DNA of 64,000 bases, from contig CM067570.1 of assembly GCA_034336665.1 (NCBI GenBank), positions 14,429,502 through 14,493,501 of the forward strand, in the 5' to 3' direction. How positions within the stretch are numbered: position 1 is the first letter of the stretch; each line of letters starts with the position of its first letter. The notes under the pieces were generated by a model, which saw only the letters and a list, made by a program, of their open reading frames with translations, did not search any database and was not told the origin of the DNA. The stretch comes from Luscinia megarhynchos. Its lineage: Eukaryota; Chordata; Aves; Passeriformes; Turdidae. Position numbers and translations under genes: made by a program. Of the stretch, positions 11,376 to 23,939 are shown one piece after another.

Positions 11376-14300
11376 CCCGCAGGGAGTGGGAGCAGGGATG
11401 TGTCCCGTTGGGGTAGGGAGGAAAGGTGGCACCTGGGGAGCAGCACAATGGGGAGGTGGCAGTGAGGACTGGGGATCCCCCTGACCTCCCCCCTCTTATT
11501 CTGCCCCTCACCAAACCTGCCCTTCCTCTTCTTATCACACAGTGCTTTTCACTCCCTCTTCCCTACAGGGAAACAGCCACCCAAGAAGCAGGGAAGAGTG
11601 TCTCACCCTTGATGCTGTCAAAAGCATTACTGTGTTGCTTCTGAAGCCCTGGCTTTGGGTATTGAAAAGAACAATTCACCACCCCTGCCTCCCCACAGAC
11701 AACTTCTGCCACCACCCAAGCCCTCATCTCTCTTGCAATTGGTGCTGGTGACAAAATTAAAATCCAAACATTTGGGACACTTCCCAAGCCTTGCCTATCT
11801 TTCCCTTTACAGCTTGGCCATGACTTTGCATCTCAGAGGTCAAGGGGGAAATTTGCTTCCACCCACCTTCAGGATAAGTCTAACTCTTTCCTCCTCCCGT
11901 TCACTTGCTGAGCAAACATAGCCCACTCACTCCAGCTGTGTCAGAGACGAGGATCAAAGGATCCCCCCGAGTTCTGTCCCGAAGTGCTGCTGCAACAGAA
12001 GCAATAGGTTGTGGTTTCCCTTGGGAAGGCTCCAGGTGGTGGCTGTGTTACCACCCCACTTGCCTCAGCCAGCTGCCCTCTGCCTGTGCCTGCTCCCTGC
12101 CCCCTGGCCACTGCATCACTGGTGCCCTTTCCTCTGCCACCTTCACACACCACAGCCTCCTGGCCAGAGAGGGATGAAATATTGTGGGGTGAGGAAGCAA
12201 TGAGAAAACTTGTTTTTTCCTCTTGCCTCCCACCTGAGGCTCTCGTTGGAGGGGCTGAGGACACAGGACAGACCTCCAAACTGGATCACCCCTTGAAGAT
12301 GTCCACCACACCAAAGGATAGAGGGGTCTGGCTGGAAGAGGAGGCTCCTTTTGCATCCTCTTGACTCTCCTCAGTCTGGATCTGAGCAGGCTTTTTGCAT
12401 CAGCAAACCTTCATGAAGTTGCACAGGAGAGAGAAAATGCATGTGGAGTTCCTAATGCAGTGGTAGTTGCCAGTGATGGAAATGGGAAGTAAAGCAAACC
12501 ATCAGGAGTGCTTGTCAAAAACACAAGGGAGAATGGGAAGGAGTTGGTTGTTTGCTGGTAAATCACGATGGGTTTCATGGAGAAGCACCTAGGGCAGCTT
12601 TGAAACCCATCCATTAGTTCAGTGGGATTTAATGTCTTCCAGTGAGTAAATACCATCTCATTTTGTTAGCACAAAGTGGTCCTCATCAAAGTATTGGCAA
12701 GATTACAACATTTTTTCATAAATCCAGCAAATTGCAGTCTGCCTACAGTCATCCACTGGAGTCTTTTTTGTCTTACTTTAATTGAACTTTGTGTGGGGGA
12801 GGGAAAGGGGATTACATTTTTTATTGCTGGGTGTGTTTTATGGGAGATCTGTCAGCTGGAAGTGACAGTGCCAATTAGGGTTGGATGTTTTTGTGTGAGT
12901 TGCAGAGTCTTAGAAAGCAGAAGAAAAGAGGGGGTGCAGGCAAGCCAAGCTATTTACAGTGATAGATCTGGGGAAGAGCAAGATGGGACACCTTGGTTGC
13001 TACCTGTGGCTGTGGGACTTGCCTTCCATCCTTCTTCCCTCCTACCAAAACACACACACACACCCCCCGAGGTGTGCCTGGGGAAGATTGGAGTTTATTT
13101 ACCACTGCCCTCATCACAGCTTTCCCCAGCCACCCAAGAAAAGCTCATGACTGCACGCAGGGTATTTTGTGGTCTTCTCCTGCATGTTTCCAGAAGCAAA
13201 CACCTTCTGAAGGGAACTCCTTAGGTCTCCCTTGGGTCACTCTCTGCAGTGCAGGTAATCTCAGAACAGTGCTTTGGGAAGGAAAGGCACAAAAGCCTAA
13301 AACACTCCAGGCTTTCTGGTGTCTTACAAGAAAGTGGTTCTAATTCACCTAGCAAAGGATAATGAGGATGAAAAGTGCTTGATTTGCAAGTATCTCCTCA
13401 CATTGGTGAAGGGACAAGGGAAAAAGAAGGAAGGGAAGATACTGTAGTTCCAGGTGATCTTAACCTTTTGATTTACTCTGTTGAGCCAAGTATCTTATGG
13501 CAAATGGAGCAGCAACCTTTTAAATTCAGAGCCAAAGCTTTGCTTTCCAGTCCCTGAGCATCCTGGGTGCTCACTGAGACTGCTGACAATCTCTCCTTTC
13601 TTTGCTGTGTCTCTACAGCCAGCAGCTCTGCTTCTGCCCTAAAAGACTCTCCATGCATGAGGCCTATCAGCCAGCTTCATGGGCTGGATGGCAAATTCAG
13701 CAATCTGGAACGAGGGGCAGGTGGTGTGGAGGGTCACAGTATGCTGTGAAAGCCAGGCTGCTCCCCTTTGTGGAAGGGATGGGTGCTCAAGATTTATGCT
13801 GCTGTACACGAAAAATAAACACTTGGTCTCCACATGCTTTGCTAGTCAGCGTGTGCTACCCAGCTGATTCAAACACCCATCCATCAGCCCTGCCTTGACT
13901 CACCACCACAACACTGCAGCACACGGGGGAGGGAGCACTCCCACATGTGGATGAGAGAAGGCTCCATTTGCCATGAGATGTTGAAATACCCCTTGGAGCC
14001 AGCTCCTAATAGAGGCAGTTGGATACAGCACTGTAAACCATCACTTCCAGCCCTGACTAAATGCCCATTTTTTATCTTTCCCTGTGGCACAGCCTATCCT
14101 CTTTGGTAGGCTCAGGGCCCTATGGGCCAGTGCAGGAATTTGCTCTTGTGGGGCAGGTGGGAAGTTCTCTGTGGCTGGATTGCAGAGCTGCTGGCCATCA
14201 TGGGTGGCACAGGAGAAGTCCCTTTTGTCAAAGTGGAGGTGATTCTGTCTCACCCATCACCCTTTGCTTGGCTGCTTCTCTGGGTTTCCACTGGAGCACT

Positions 14301-14654
14301 CTATTAATAGCCTTGTTTCCAAACAACACTGTCACTAATCATAATTTATTGGGACTTTAAGGACACATTTGACAATGACACTGACTGCTGATGTTTGAGC
14401 ACCCAACAGGAATTTTAATGAGAAAAGGAGTAAAATGAATTATGCGTTAAAACGGAGATGGGTTTTACCAAGCTTGTGTTTAAACAAGATGATGAAGGGT
14501 GTGATGAAAGTTTATCTGCATGGTAAGACAGATGAAGGAGTTGATTCTGTTGAAGGCCAGGTGGCCTAAAGTATTCATTCTTCTTTCCTGGGACTGGAGA
14601 GCTCTGAACCTGTGCCTTGGGGAGAGCAGTGAAATATGAAACACAGACAGTGGG
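11376..14654. other. Non-coding unique stretch, C/T-rich in parts
   Basis: No gene supported. The plus-strand frame at 12676-13224 (182 codons) is the longest here, but it has no recognisable domain and overlaps two other frames with equal claims. A short CA run lies at 13050-13062. The region is moderately GC up to about 12350 and more AT-rich after that. Confidence 0.5.
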
Positions 14655-15555
14655 ATTGACTGCAGACTCAGAAGGTTTCCTGATGACACCAAGCTGTGTG
14701 GTGGGGTTGACACATTGGAGGGAGGGAATGCTATCCATATGGACCCTGACAGGCTTCTGAACCTTATGGAGTTCATCAAGGCCAAGTGCAAAGTCCTGCA
14801 CCCGGGTCTGGGCAATGCCAAGTACAAATAGTCTGGGCAGAGAACAGGTTGAGAGCAGTCCTGAGGAGAAGGTGTTGGGGTTGTTGGTTGACAACAAGCT
14901 CAACATGGCCTGGCAATGTGCACTCAACCCAGAAAGCCAGCTGTAATGTGGGCTGTAAAAAACCAGTGTGGCCAGCAGGTTGAGGGAGGGGATTCTGCTT
15001 CTTTACTCCACTGAAGTGAGAGCCCACCTGGAGCCCACCACTCTTACAACTCTGGAGCCCCAGCAGTAGAAGGACATGGACCTGTTCATGGAGCCAGTCC
15101 AGAGAAGGCTGTGGAGATGCTCTGAGGGCTGGAGCAGCTCTCACAGGAACACAGGCTTAGACAACTGGGATTGCTCAGCCTGGAGAAGAAAAGGCTCAGA
15201 GGAGACCTTACAGCACCTCTCAGTACCTAGGGGGACCTGTGAGAGGGCTGGAGAGGGACATTTTACAAGGGCATGTAGTGACAGGACAAAGGTGAATGAC
15301 TTTGAATTGAAAGGGGATAGATTTAGATTGGATGTTAAGAAGAAATTTTTAAGCTGTGAGGGTGGTGGGGCATTGGAACAGGTTGCCCAGAGAAGCTGTG
15401 GCTGCCACATCCTTGAAAATGTTGAATGCCAGGCTGGATGGGGCTCTGAGCAACCTGGTCTAGTGAAAGACATCCCCACCCATGGCAGGGGGGTTGGGAC
15501 GAGATGAGCCTTAAGGTTCTTTCCAAACCAACCTTTCTATGATTCTGTTCTATGA
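14655..15555 (+). mobile_element. CR1 non-LTR retrotransposon, 5'-truncated 3' end
   Basis: This is the last part of a CR1 element: the end of the second open reading frame and the 3' untranslated tail. At 14676-14696 the frame reads FPDDTKL, corresponding to the reverse transcriptase catalytic F/YADD block with A changed to P. That frame stops at 14829. A different frame at 14881-14925 reads LLVDNKLNMAWQCAL, a typical CR1 C-terminal segment, so a frameshift lies between. Further in-frame stops are at 14944, 14956 and 15067, yet the same frame continues to DMDLF at 15073. The tail from about 15130 has the familiar CR1 wording (a GGTTGCCCAGAGAAGCTGTGG stretch near 15380) and ends in the ATTCTATGA-type 3' repeat at about 15537-15555. 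It is a dead, 5'-truncated copy; full-length elements are several kilobases. Confidence 0.93.
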
Positions 15556-16916
15556 AATGGGAAGGTGGTTTCCAACAAACTGCCCCTGTCTTTGGATGGG
15601 TGTTATTCCTCTGACACAGTGGCAACACTTGTGCAGGGGTGCACAGCCCTGCCCTGGTCCTGTCTCCTCAAGGCTGCTGTGTGTGAGCAGTTTTATGGGG
15701 ACCCAACCTGACAAAGGACTGTGTGAATGAATGAATAAATGAAGAGGATTCACAGACATCTCCAGGGGCACTCCTTGAAGCTGGTGAGGAGTAGGTGCTC
15801 CCAGTATTTTCTAGATGCAGGTGATGGTTGGCAAGTAACATAACAGTAGAAAGACCAGGGAATGACCAGAACATTGTGCTAGGAGCAGCCTTGTTTTCCA
15901 TAAAGCTGTGTCTCTAGCAGTGACAGCACAGCACACACATGTGTGGGACTAGGCTGCCTAAACAGAAGCAGCAGTGTTATTTTAGGAGCAGTGGAATGTC
16001 CACCTGGCCTCTATTGGATGTGCAGAATGAGGAGAGGGGGGCACAGGTCCTGCCCTGTATCTGGCAGGCCCCTGAGGATGCTGAGGACACCCTAGAGGGT
16101 CTAAAATGGCTCATGCAATTTCCTCCTGCCTGGGTTTCAAGTTGGTGTCTCCCTACTGACTATCTTGTTTCAGGTCCTGCTGCATAACAGAGAGAGGGCA
16201 AAAGCTAGAGAAGATATCTCTGTCCAGAAACTTAAAATACTCTTGTGACAGGAGTATTAGAGCTCAGACAAGAACTTGCCAAGTTTAATCTCTACCAGTA
16301 TCTTGTCTCCAGTGATAATGGATGATTCAGGAAAGTGTGACCCTTCCTTTGCCCCTAATCTTCTGTTGGCACTATTTCCAAAACTTCTTTCATCCCACAG
16401 AGGCTGTTCTGTATAAATACATTGAAGTAGATTCCCCAGAAACAGAGCTTAGAATTTCTCTACCCTCTATAACTATTCCCATCCAAATAAACATACTAAA
16501 AAATTAAATTAAATTGTTACCCAAATATAGCAAATAAATCAATCCAAACACACAACTCCAGAACAGATCTTACAGCAACTTCTTTGCTGCTTTGTGGTGC
16601 AGTTTAAGAAATGCATTTCTTTTCCACTCAGAATGACAACATATAGATCCCCTAAGAAGCATGGAGCATCACCTTCAAAACTGCCTCTGGTAAAATTTTT
16701 CTGGAAACATTCCAGGGGCAAAGTGCTTGCCATGTGTTTCATGTCCCATGCAGCATGCAAGATGCAGTTATTTGTTTGTTGCTGCTTTGTCTTTGTTTGT
16801 GCAAGCTGACGCCGCAGGGACTTTTTTTGAGGGCATTTTTCAGCCAAGAAGATTATTCTATATAAATACAGTTAAATAAATAGATTTATCATTAGAATAG
16901 CTTCAGCCTGTTCCTT
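15556..16916. other. Non-coding unique stretch
   Basis: No gene or mobile element recognised. Open frames are at most 102 codons (minus, 16539-16847). The segment 16490-16560 is AT-rich. Confidence 0.55.
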
Positions 16917-16934
16917 CCATCCATCCATGCATCC

Positions 16935-17027
<93 letters not shown>
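16917..17027. repeat. Compound (CCAT)n(ATCT)n microsatellite
   Basis: Four CCAT-like units (one interrupted as GCAT) at 16917-16934 lead into about 23 uninterrupted ATCT units at 16935-17027. Pure tracts of this length are usually polymorphic, and the transition suggests ATCT grew from a CCAT seed by point change and slippage. Confidence 0.98.
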
Positions 17028-20000
17028 ATACTTGTCTGCCTTTGTAGATGACAGAATTAAATTCCTATCACTAGTAAAACAGACACATTGGGTTTATCTT
17101 GTTCTGTGTGTACACTGAAACTGTGAGCAAGAACTGAGCTAATTAAATCAGACTTGTCAGCCTCAGGTACACCTTGGAGTTACTGCCCACAGTGGATCAT
17201 TCTGTTTGCCAAAGGACATTGCTTTTTTAGCTAAGGGACAGAGAGGTGGCTGGGACCCATAAGCCTTTCAGTAACTAACATTGATCTGAAGAGGAAAGTG
17301 GTTGAGAGTCAAGAGCTGCTAGCCCAGGGAGGAAACTCCCATCAGCTCTGAGGAACTCCTGTCTAATTTCCTCTTTCCCAAGGTTTTTGCAATAGTGAAT
17401 TCCTTTTATTTGTATGTTCTCACCAGTTATCACAAATTATTTTGGAAGTGTGACATAGTTTTTGAGCTGTTGGGAAGCCAGCGTGAAAGTCATCAGAGAA
17501 ATGAAAGATCTTTCAGTCCTGCTCTTTGTATTGCCTCTATCAGAATCTGATGCAGATGAGGGTCCTGCTGGTATGTGATCCTGAAAAAGCCACTTAGAAG
17601 AATTTTTGAAAACTGAGTCCCAAAATGACTGAGAATTATACTCAGAATAAATACTCTTCTCCCAGGCTTGCATGTGCAGTGCCCCACATGCAAGCCAAAA
17701 ATCAAAATAGGAGTAAAAAAAAGTTAGAACATGAAGTCTTGCCTGACTTCTAATGAGCTGTGGTGAAAAGCAAAATAGTAAAACTACACAAGCAGACCTA
17801 TAAATTAGTTTTTTTCTTCTGAATGATTACATGTCCCTCCCATTAAAAAGGTTTTTAAACTTTCATATGTCCTTAGGGAATGGAGTCATTGCCCGTCAGT
17901 TGATGCACTCAAAGGTGTTTGACCTGCTCTTCACCATGAGGTGAAAAGGGTTACCTTAAACCTCAGAGGAAGAGGGAGGAACTTGCTAAGCTGCCATAAT
18001 TATGTGTGGGTATCTGTGGGCCCCCAGTGTACTTAACAGCTTTGCTTTCATGGAAATCAGTGGGATTTTTCCACTTGGGTAAATGTCAGGTACCTAATAA
18101 AGATCTGGACTTGGGAAGAGACTTAACCTGTCTGATTGCTAGCAAACAAGTGTTTTCCCAGCCTTACTGGGAAAATAAATAGAGGGAAAACTGTGAGACA
18201 GAAAATTTGGCAATAAGTCTGTGTGAGTATCTCAGACGAAAGACAGTCCCTAATTCTGTTTGGAAACAAGAACTATAGGAAGTTTCATGAGCATTTTGGG
18301 ACCAATCAAGGTTGAGGCTGTCATCTCCTAGCTTGAGAGCTAGGAAACACAGGATAACCCAGGTCTCTGGCTCCAAAACAATGCAATCATTTTCATGCCC
18401 TTTTCTTTGCTGCAAGAACTGAAGAAAGAATTAGAAGAATGAGTGGCTGAATTCCAGCTAATAAGAGGTGAAAGGTGCAAAGGAGAGAAAGGATAGTGGC
18501 TGGTACAGGTTTCCTGGCTTTCCCCACTACACCATGCCTGCAAGTGGAGCTGTGTTTTAAATCAGATGAATCACAGAAAATTGGAAAGTCTCAATTTTTG
18601 TTTGTACAAGTGCATGAATAAAATGAAAGATTAGGTTATTACAGACATCAGTCATGCTTTAAAAACCCACGAAATTGGCTGAAAATGAGACAGAGACAAT
18701 ATGAATAGATAGTGTTACTATAGTCTATTTCCCATCACTGTTGCAATTATCAGACAGAGTCAAAACTGTTCCTTTGCCTTTGTTAGACAAATACAAGACT
18801 GTAAAAAAGCTCTTTTCTTAAGGACTTTTTTGAGATTTTTTTTTATTTTTCCTCTATTGAATTTTCAAAATTAATATGAAATAAATAATTCCTTTAGATG
18901 GGAAAAAAAAGCCACTAAGAAATCCCCATCAATAAAATAGGTTTTTGAAAAGCTTTATGTACATTTTAACCTTTAAATGAAATTGATCTACAATTTTCAG
19001 TTCAATGTGGAAATGCATCTTAAATGAAAAGAAAAAAAAACCCTAGAGCATATAATTTAGGCAATTATGACTTTCAATGCAAAATTTGGTAGCATTAACT
19101 TTATCTTTTCAACAGGCTAATTTGAGATGCGTTTTTCTATTAAAAATGTAATACAACCCACTTTGATATATTCATATTGTACAAAAATCTTGAGTGATCT
19201 GTACCCCAACCCCTTTGAAAATTATGATGTGAGGGGAAAGGAGACCCAGAAGATCCTTATTTTCTTGAGCTGACTAGCAGGGGTGTTTTCTAGGCCAACT
19301 CCTCACAGGGTACCTTAATCCTGTTTTTCTTAGACATGCCTGTGTCCTGCCCCCACCCCCTTCCATAAGTTTCAGGAGAATGCATCTTGGACACCAAGAA
19401 ATGCCAGCTCTTGTTCTAATATCCACCCCCATGGATCCCCTGCAGGTAGAGCTGGGTTGGTGATCCCAGAGGAGATTAACTATTGCTGATGATGCTGAAG
19501 TTCAGGAGATGCACATGGCTTATCTCAGCCATTCAGTTTGTGTCTGAGATGAGGCATGGATAAGGATGCAGAATTTGTGCAGACAAAGCTGAGCAACTGA
19601 ATCATTAATAACTGGAGAGGAGGAGCTGACATTTATTTGCTCAAATATCCATAAACAAAGACTTTCAGAAAATGGTTGTTTTCAAATGAGTCATTGAACG
19701 GGCATGGTGGTTGGGTCTGCAGCAAATCCTCTGCGAGACACCCGAGTTCTCAGTTAAGAGAGGGAGAAAGAGAAGTTTCAGAATCAACAGAGAACTCCCC
19801 CATGCTGGCAGAGATTTTATTTCTCCCTGCTGTGACCAGTGACGCACTGTGGGTCGGGGCTAGGACTGCCTAAGATTCATGGTCTCTGTAATCTTTTTCG
19901 AATTAAAAATGGAAATGTTTAAAAATCGCAATGTTGGGCAGTGCTATCTCCTGACACATTTCCTGTGGTGTTTACGTGGCTGCATCAGTGGACATTTGTC

Positions 20001-20299
20001 ATCTAGACTACTCCAGGATTCCACGTGGACTTTGTCATCCCACTGGCAAGATGGACACAATCTGGACTTTAAACCAATTCCCCTCCGTTTGTTCTCGATA
20101 TAATTTCTTTCCAGCTGAACAGCAGCCCCAGGGAGAAGCAGCAGGTAGCTCTGTTAGAAGGGACTCTCTCTCTGCATGATCCTTCCTCACATTGCCCTTG
20201 CATTTGTAGCTCAGCCATCAAAACCAGTTGAACCATGAATTATGCACGTGCAACCCTATGGCTCTTCATGGCTGTCCAGAGAGCACAGAAACAGACACT
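17028..20299. other. AT-rich non-coding unique stretch
   Basis: No gene supported; open frames stay under 85 codons. From about 18540 to 19200 the DNA is very AT-rich and almost without open frames, with many short T/A tracts. No mobile element is recognised. A strong hairpin at 17665-17696 is listed separately. Confidence 0.55.
17665..17696. repeat. Perfect 12-bp stem hairpin
   Basis: GGCTTGCATGTG at 17665-17676 is exactly complementary to CACATGCAAGCC at 17685-17696, with an 8-base loop CAGTGCCC. Half of the stem pairs are G-C, so it would be stable as RNA. Pairing does not continue outside the arms, so it is shorter than a normal microRNA precursor. Each arm holds the GCATG word recognised by RBFOX proteins. 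Confidence 0.8.
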
Positions 20300-20560
20300 G
20301 AAGAGCCTGGGCCAGACCCAAGAGTGCTGGCCAAAAAAACAAAAAAAGGGCTTTGATTTGCTCCTACTCTCTTTGTTCCAAGTTTCCCTCTGAAAACAAA
20401 GAGAGGTATATATGGTCTCTTGGCTTTGTGCAAAATATAAAAGCATTTTCATTTCTGCAAAGCCTCTGTTGTAGAACTAAAGAAAGGGTGCTTTGTGAGC
20501 AATTGGTTGGTGCATGTTCTTTAAAAAAAACCTCAGCAAAAACTTGGCTTCCATGAAATA
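20300..20560. repeat. Local duplication, copy A
   Basis: This segment aligns to 22190-22480 in the same orientation at an offset of about 1890 bases. Shared landmarks are CTTTGTTCCAA (20371 and 22261), ATATAAAAGCATTTTCA, TCTGCAAAGCC and GCTTTGTGAGCA. By eye identity is roughly three quarters in the core, and the length difference across the best 80 bases is a multiple of three. The minus strand of each copy starts an open frame with MKMLLY and keeps parallel residues for about 35 codons (20240-20452 here). Either the copies are an old tandem duplication of non-coding DNA with frame kept by chance, or a short peptide exon was duplicated. The repeat family, if any, is not recognised. Confidence 0.8.
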
Positions 20561-22189
20561 TAGGAGGACCAAGAGACCTGATCTGTTCAGTACAGGTGAG
20601 AGGGAGTGATCTAATCAAAAGGGTTTTTTTTATTCCTTTTGAGACATCAGTCTGGCTCTTAAATGTCCTCTGGCTGGCAAGCTTCAGCAGGATATGAAGT
20701 GCCTGGGTTTTTGAGAAGAAGGCCAGCTTAGGGGCCAGCTGTGGTGCCTCAAGGGCTCGTGCTGGCAATTCTGCTGAAGACAATCCACCCTTTATGGAAC
20801 AGGGCCACCATCAAAATCTGCAGGGTCTGCTGGCTGGTAGAGCAAACACCCAGCCATGTTTGGCAACTGGTGACTATAGCATGCAGTGCTGGTCATCTGC
20901 TGGTTTATTGTGTCGATCATTCTCCTTGAGGTCCTTTCTCTGCTGCAGCTCCTGCTGTGTCACAAGTCAGGCTCAATTCAGAAGTGAATCCCTTGGGAGT
21001 GAAGTCCTACTGCAGTCAGAGGTGTGACCCAGCTTGTGTAAATACACCTGCCTGGGGGTTGGTACAACCTTGCTGAAGGCTTCTGGCATTATCTGGGGAA
21101 ACTTAAACTCAGGAGTGGCTGTAGAGCTAAAAAGATTTAGGAGGAAACCTCAGGTAGTAAAATATATGGAATATCTTGCTTGTATGTTTATAATCTCCAC
21201 AGTGCCCAGGTACTACTGTGAGACTTGCTGGGTCTGCCCAAGAAATTCATTGCCTCTCATTTGCCTGCCCTGTAACCCAGTATAAGCTCATGTTTATAAA
21301 ATACAGTGGACTTGGGTAAATCAAATCACAATTAAAGGGTGGGCTGCTTTTGTAGACTTGAAATGCACACTAGTTTGTTGTTCTCCTTTTTTTGAGAACC
21401 TGTCTCTAGATTTTAGGAGACTGGTGCTTAGATGCTACCCAAACGGACAGCATCATGAATAAAAGTGTTTTGGAAATTTCCCAAGGAAAAGTATTGTTTC
21501 TCTCATAAAATAGAAATGTATGGAAAGAGAGAAACTCCAGAAACACACATGGATTTTGCTCAGTATCTATTTAAATATAAGTTTTTGGTAAAGCGAACAT
21601 TTTGTGGTTAGAAAATAATTTTTAGATGTCCAATTTTTTAAAAATATAGCTTTTATTTTATAATAAGCATTATAAGATGAATATCAAAAGCACAGAAAAT
21701 AAGACCCATTTTTTTTTCTTAGAAATGGACTATTTTAACTGCCTGAAAAGATACTTGAGAGTCTTGCCTTAGAATTTGATTGATAGGAGATAATTTTTTT
21801 ATGTTGTCCTGATCCAAAACAAGGAAAAATATATGGGGTTACAAAAATTTTTCTACAGAAGAAACTTTCTGATGCCACTTCTTCCTTTAAAGCATCAGAG
21901 ATAAAAATGCCCTTTCTCAGTAGCCATGGAAACACCATTATTTAGTACTTAAAAAACAAGCACTGATTCTCCCCCTACAGCAGAAGGATGACATATTCAC
22001 TGGTCTAGGAGCTCAAAATGGTTTATGAAATATGTGGCTCCCATCATTTAAGAAAAGCCCCAGATGTAGGTGTTGGTGATGCCAACCAAGGTGCCTCTGT
22101 ACAGATCAGCTATTTGCAGATTTTCTTTAAGAAAATGCAGAGTATGAGGCAATGGATGCAAACTCTGCAAGAGAGGAAAGAGTTACTTG
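20561..22189. other. Interval between the two duplicated segments
   Basis: No gene supported. Weak similarity to sequence right of copy B (a GACCT...TTCAG..ACAGGTGA pattern near 20575 and 22470) suggests the duplicated unit was longer, perhaps the full 1.9 kb, with later decay. The part at 21540-21700 is very AT-rich. Confidence 0.45.
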
Positions 22190-22480
22190 ATGACACAGGA
22201 TTGGACTGGGTCCAGGAGGATTATCAGCAACAAAAAGGGGCTTTGGTTTAGTTCTGCTATCTTTGTTCCAACTTTTGCTCTGTAAAAAAAAAAAAGGAAA
22301 ATATACAGGCTCACGTCTATGTGCAACATATAAAAGCATTTTCACGTCTGCAAAGCCCTCACTGCAGAACTAAATAATGAAGGCTTTGTGAGCACTTGGT
22401 TGGTACTTGTTCTTAAAAATAGCTGCATCACAGACAAATCAGCTTTTGTTCAGAAGCAGGGCAGGCCACGTGACCTATTC
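22190..22480. repeat. Local duplication, copy B
   Basis: Partner of the segment at 20300-20560, direct orientation. It differs by an expanded A tract at 22283-22294 and scattered substitutions, and preserves the landmarks named for copy A. The minus-strand frame (22127-22345, 72 codons) begins with the same MKMLLY residues and shares a WNK-(E/D)-SR-(S/T)-K-(S/P)-KP-(F/L)-F pattern with the other copy. Confidence 0.8.
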
Positions 22481-23939
22481 AGCCAGGACAGGTGATGACA
22501 AGGACTGTGGCTCATTATTGTGTTTGAAACTTCATGTAATATTGCCAGGCTCCACGACCTCAGCAAGTTTCCAGCTAAGGAGAACCAGGTTTGGCCAGGT
22601 GCACTGGATATTTTTATTCCCAGGACAGGAAGAGAGAGGACCAAATCACTGCTGAACTTGAGACCCATCCTTCTACAAAAAGTCAGGTTCAGGGAGTAAA
22701 GAGGTCTTCACTCCTTATACATCAGCATTGTAGCTTCCCTCTTGTTTATACCACAATATATTTTAACAGCCTTATTGTCTTGTTTATAAGACACAGCAAA
22801 CTGTATCTTATACACCATGCTTTGCCCATGTAGTTAATACATTAACAGTCATCTTAAATTCTACAAAGGTACAATTTAGCTCAGAGAGGAAGGGAGAGTG
22901 TTAACTTGTGCAGGCAGGATAGGAGGCAGGATATAGGAGGCTCCTCTTCCCATTTTAACACTACACAGGTGGGCTGGAGATTAATGAGCATCTGTCTTGT
23001 GACCACATGAATCTGTTCACTGTTTGATGGGTGAGGTGTGTTCTGGCATCTGTCCTCACAGTTACTGAGCAGAAAAGATGATGCCTAGACAAAAACCTGT
23101 TCTCCAGAAGTGTCCAGGAGTGGTTTAATAAGAATGAGCACAATCAGCAGTGTGTCTCCCATTTCAGTTCCTTCTACTGACATTGTAGATTCTGCTCTCA
23201 CCTGATTCTTGGTGTTTGGCAGCAGTGAAGTCCGTGGCCACTAACCAGCCTGCTGCACAAACCAGGATTTATGTTTCCCTCCAATGTTTCTTCCTCCTTG
23301 GACACACGATTTATCTTGAGGAGCTGACTGGATCCTGACTGAGGATTGTGCTGTAGTCCAAGGCTGAGACTTTGATTCTTAGTCAAAGACTCCTTTTTCC
23401 ATGTTACACCTTTTTTTCCAGGCTCTAACAGTGGTTGGATTAGTAGCACAGATGGATTTAGGTGTATCCAAAACTGTACATTAAGATTAGTGTCTGTGTA
23501 GACTATCAAGACCACAAGAAGAAATTTAAGAATGACTGAACTAACACTTTTGTTGGATTTTCCCTGTTTCTGTGAGAGCGTGTTAGCAATTTTAAAATTT
23601 AATTTATTAAAATTAGGAAATTCACCTTGTGCCTGACAGTTCCATTATTCCAGCGGAAGCCACTCCTAGACAAAGCATGAAGGTAGAGCACGTGAAATGT
23701 GCTTTCATTGACTTCTCAGGGCTGGCTGAGGTTCTTCATTGTTCTGCCTGGGGTGATGGGCTCTGTGAGAGGGCCAGGCAGTTTCATCAGCCCTGGGTCC
23801 TGGCTCCTACTCTTGACAAACTCCATAAGATGCCACGCCAGCCTTCACCTCCTCTGCATGCCAGACTGGGCAGGGTGGCAGGTCAGCCTGCAGAGCTCCT
23901 CTCTGGCAGCTGGGCCTTTGCTCTGGGTGCCCACTCAGC
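22481..23939. other. Non-coding unique stretch
   Basis: No gene supported; open frames are at most 119 codons and overlap on both strands. AT-rich sequence with TTTAATTTATTAAAATTAGG lies at about 23597-23617. The part from 23630 is non-repetitive and could belong to the candidate regulatory block that follows. Confidence 0.5.

Noticed and set aside
13050..13062. CA dinucleotide run as a notable microsatellite
   Set aside because: It has about six units only, too short to be of note.
12676..13224. 182-codon plus-strand frame
   Set aside because: Its length is within chance expectation, it overlaps other frames, and it has no domain, splice context or family match I can name.
17665..17696. 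Hairpin as a microRNA precursor
   Set aside because: Pairing stops after 12 bp; precursors normally need more than 20 paired bases.
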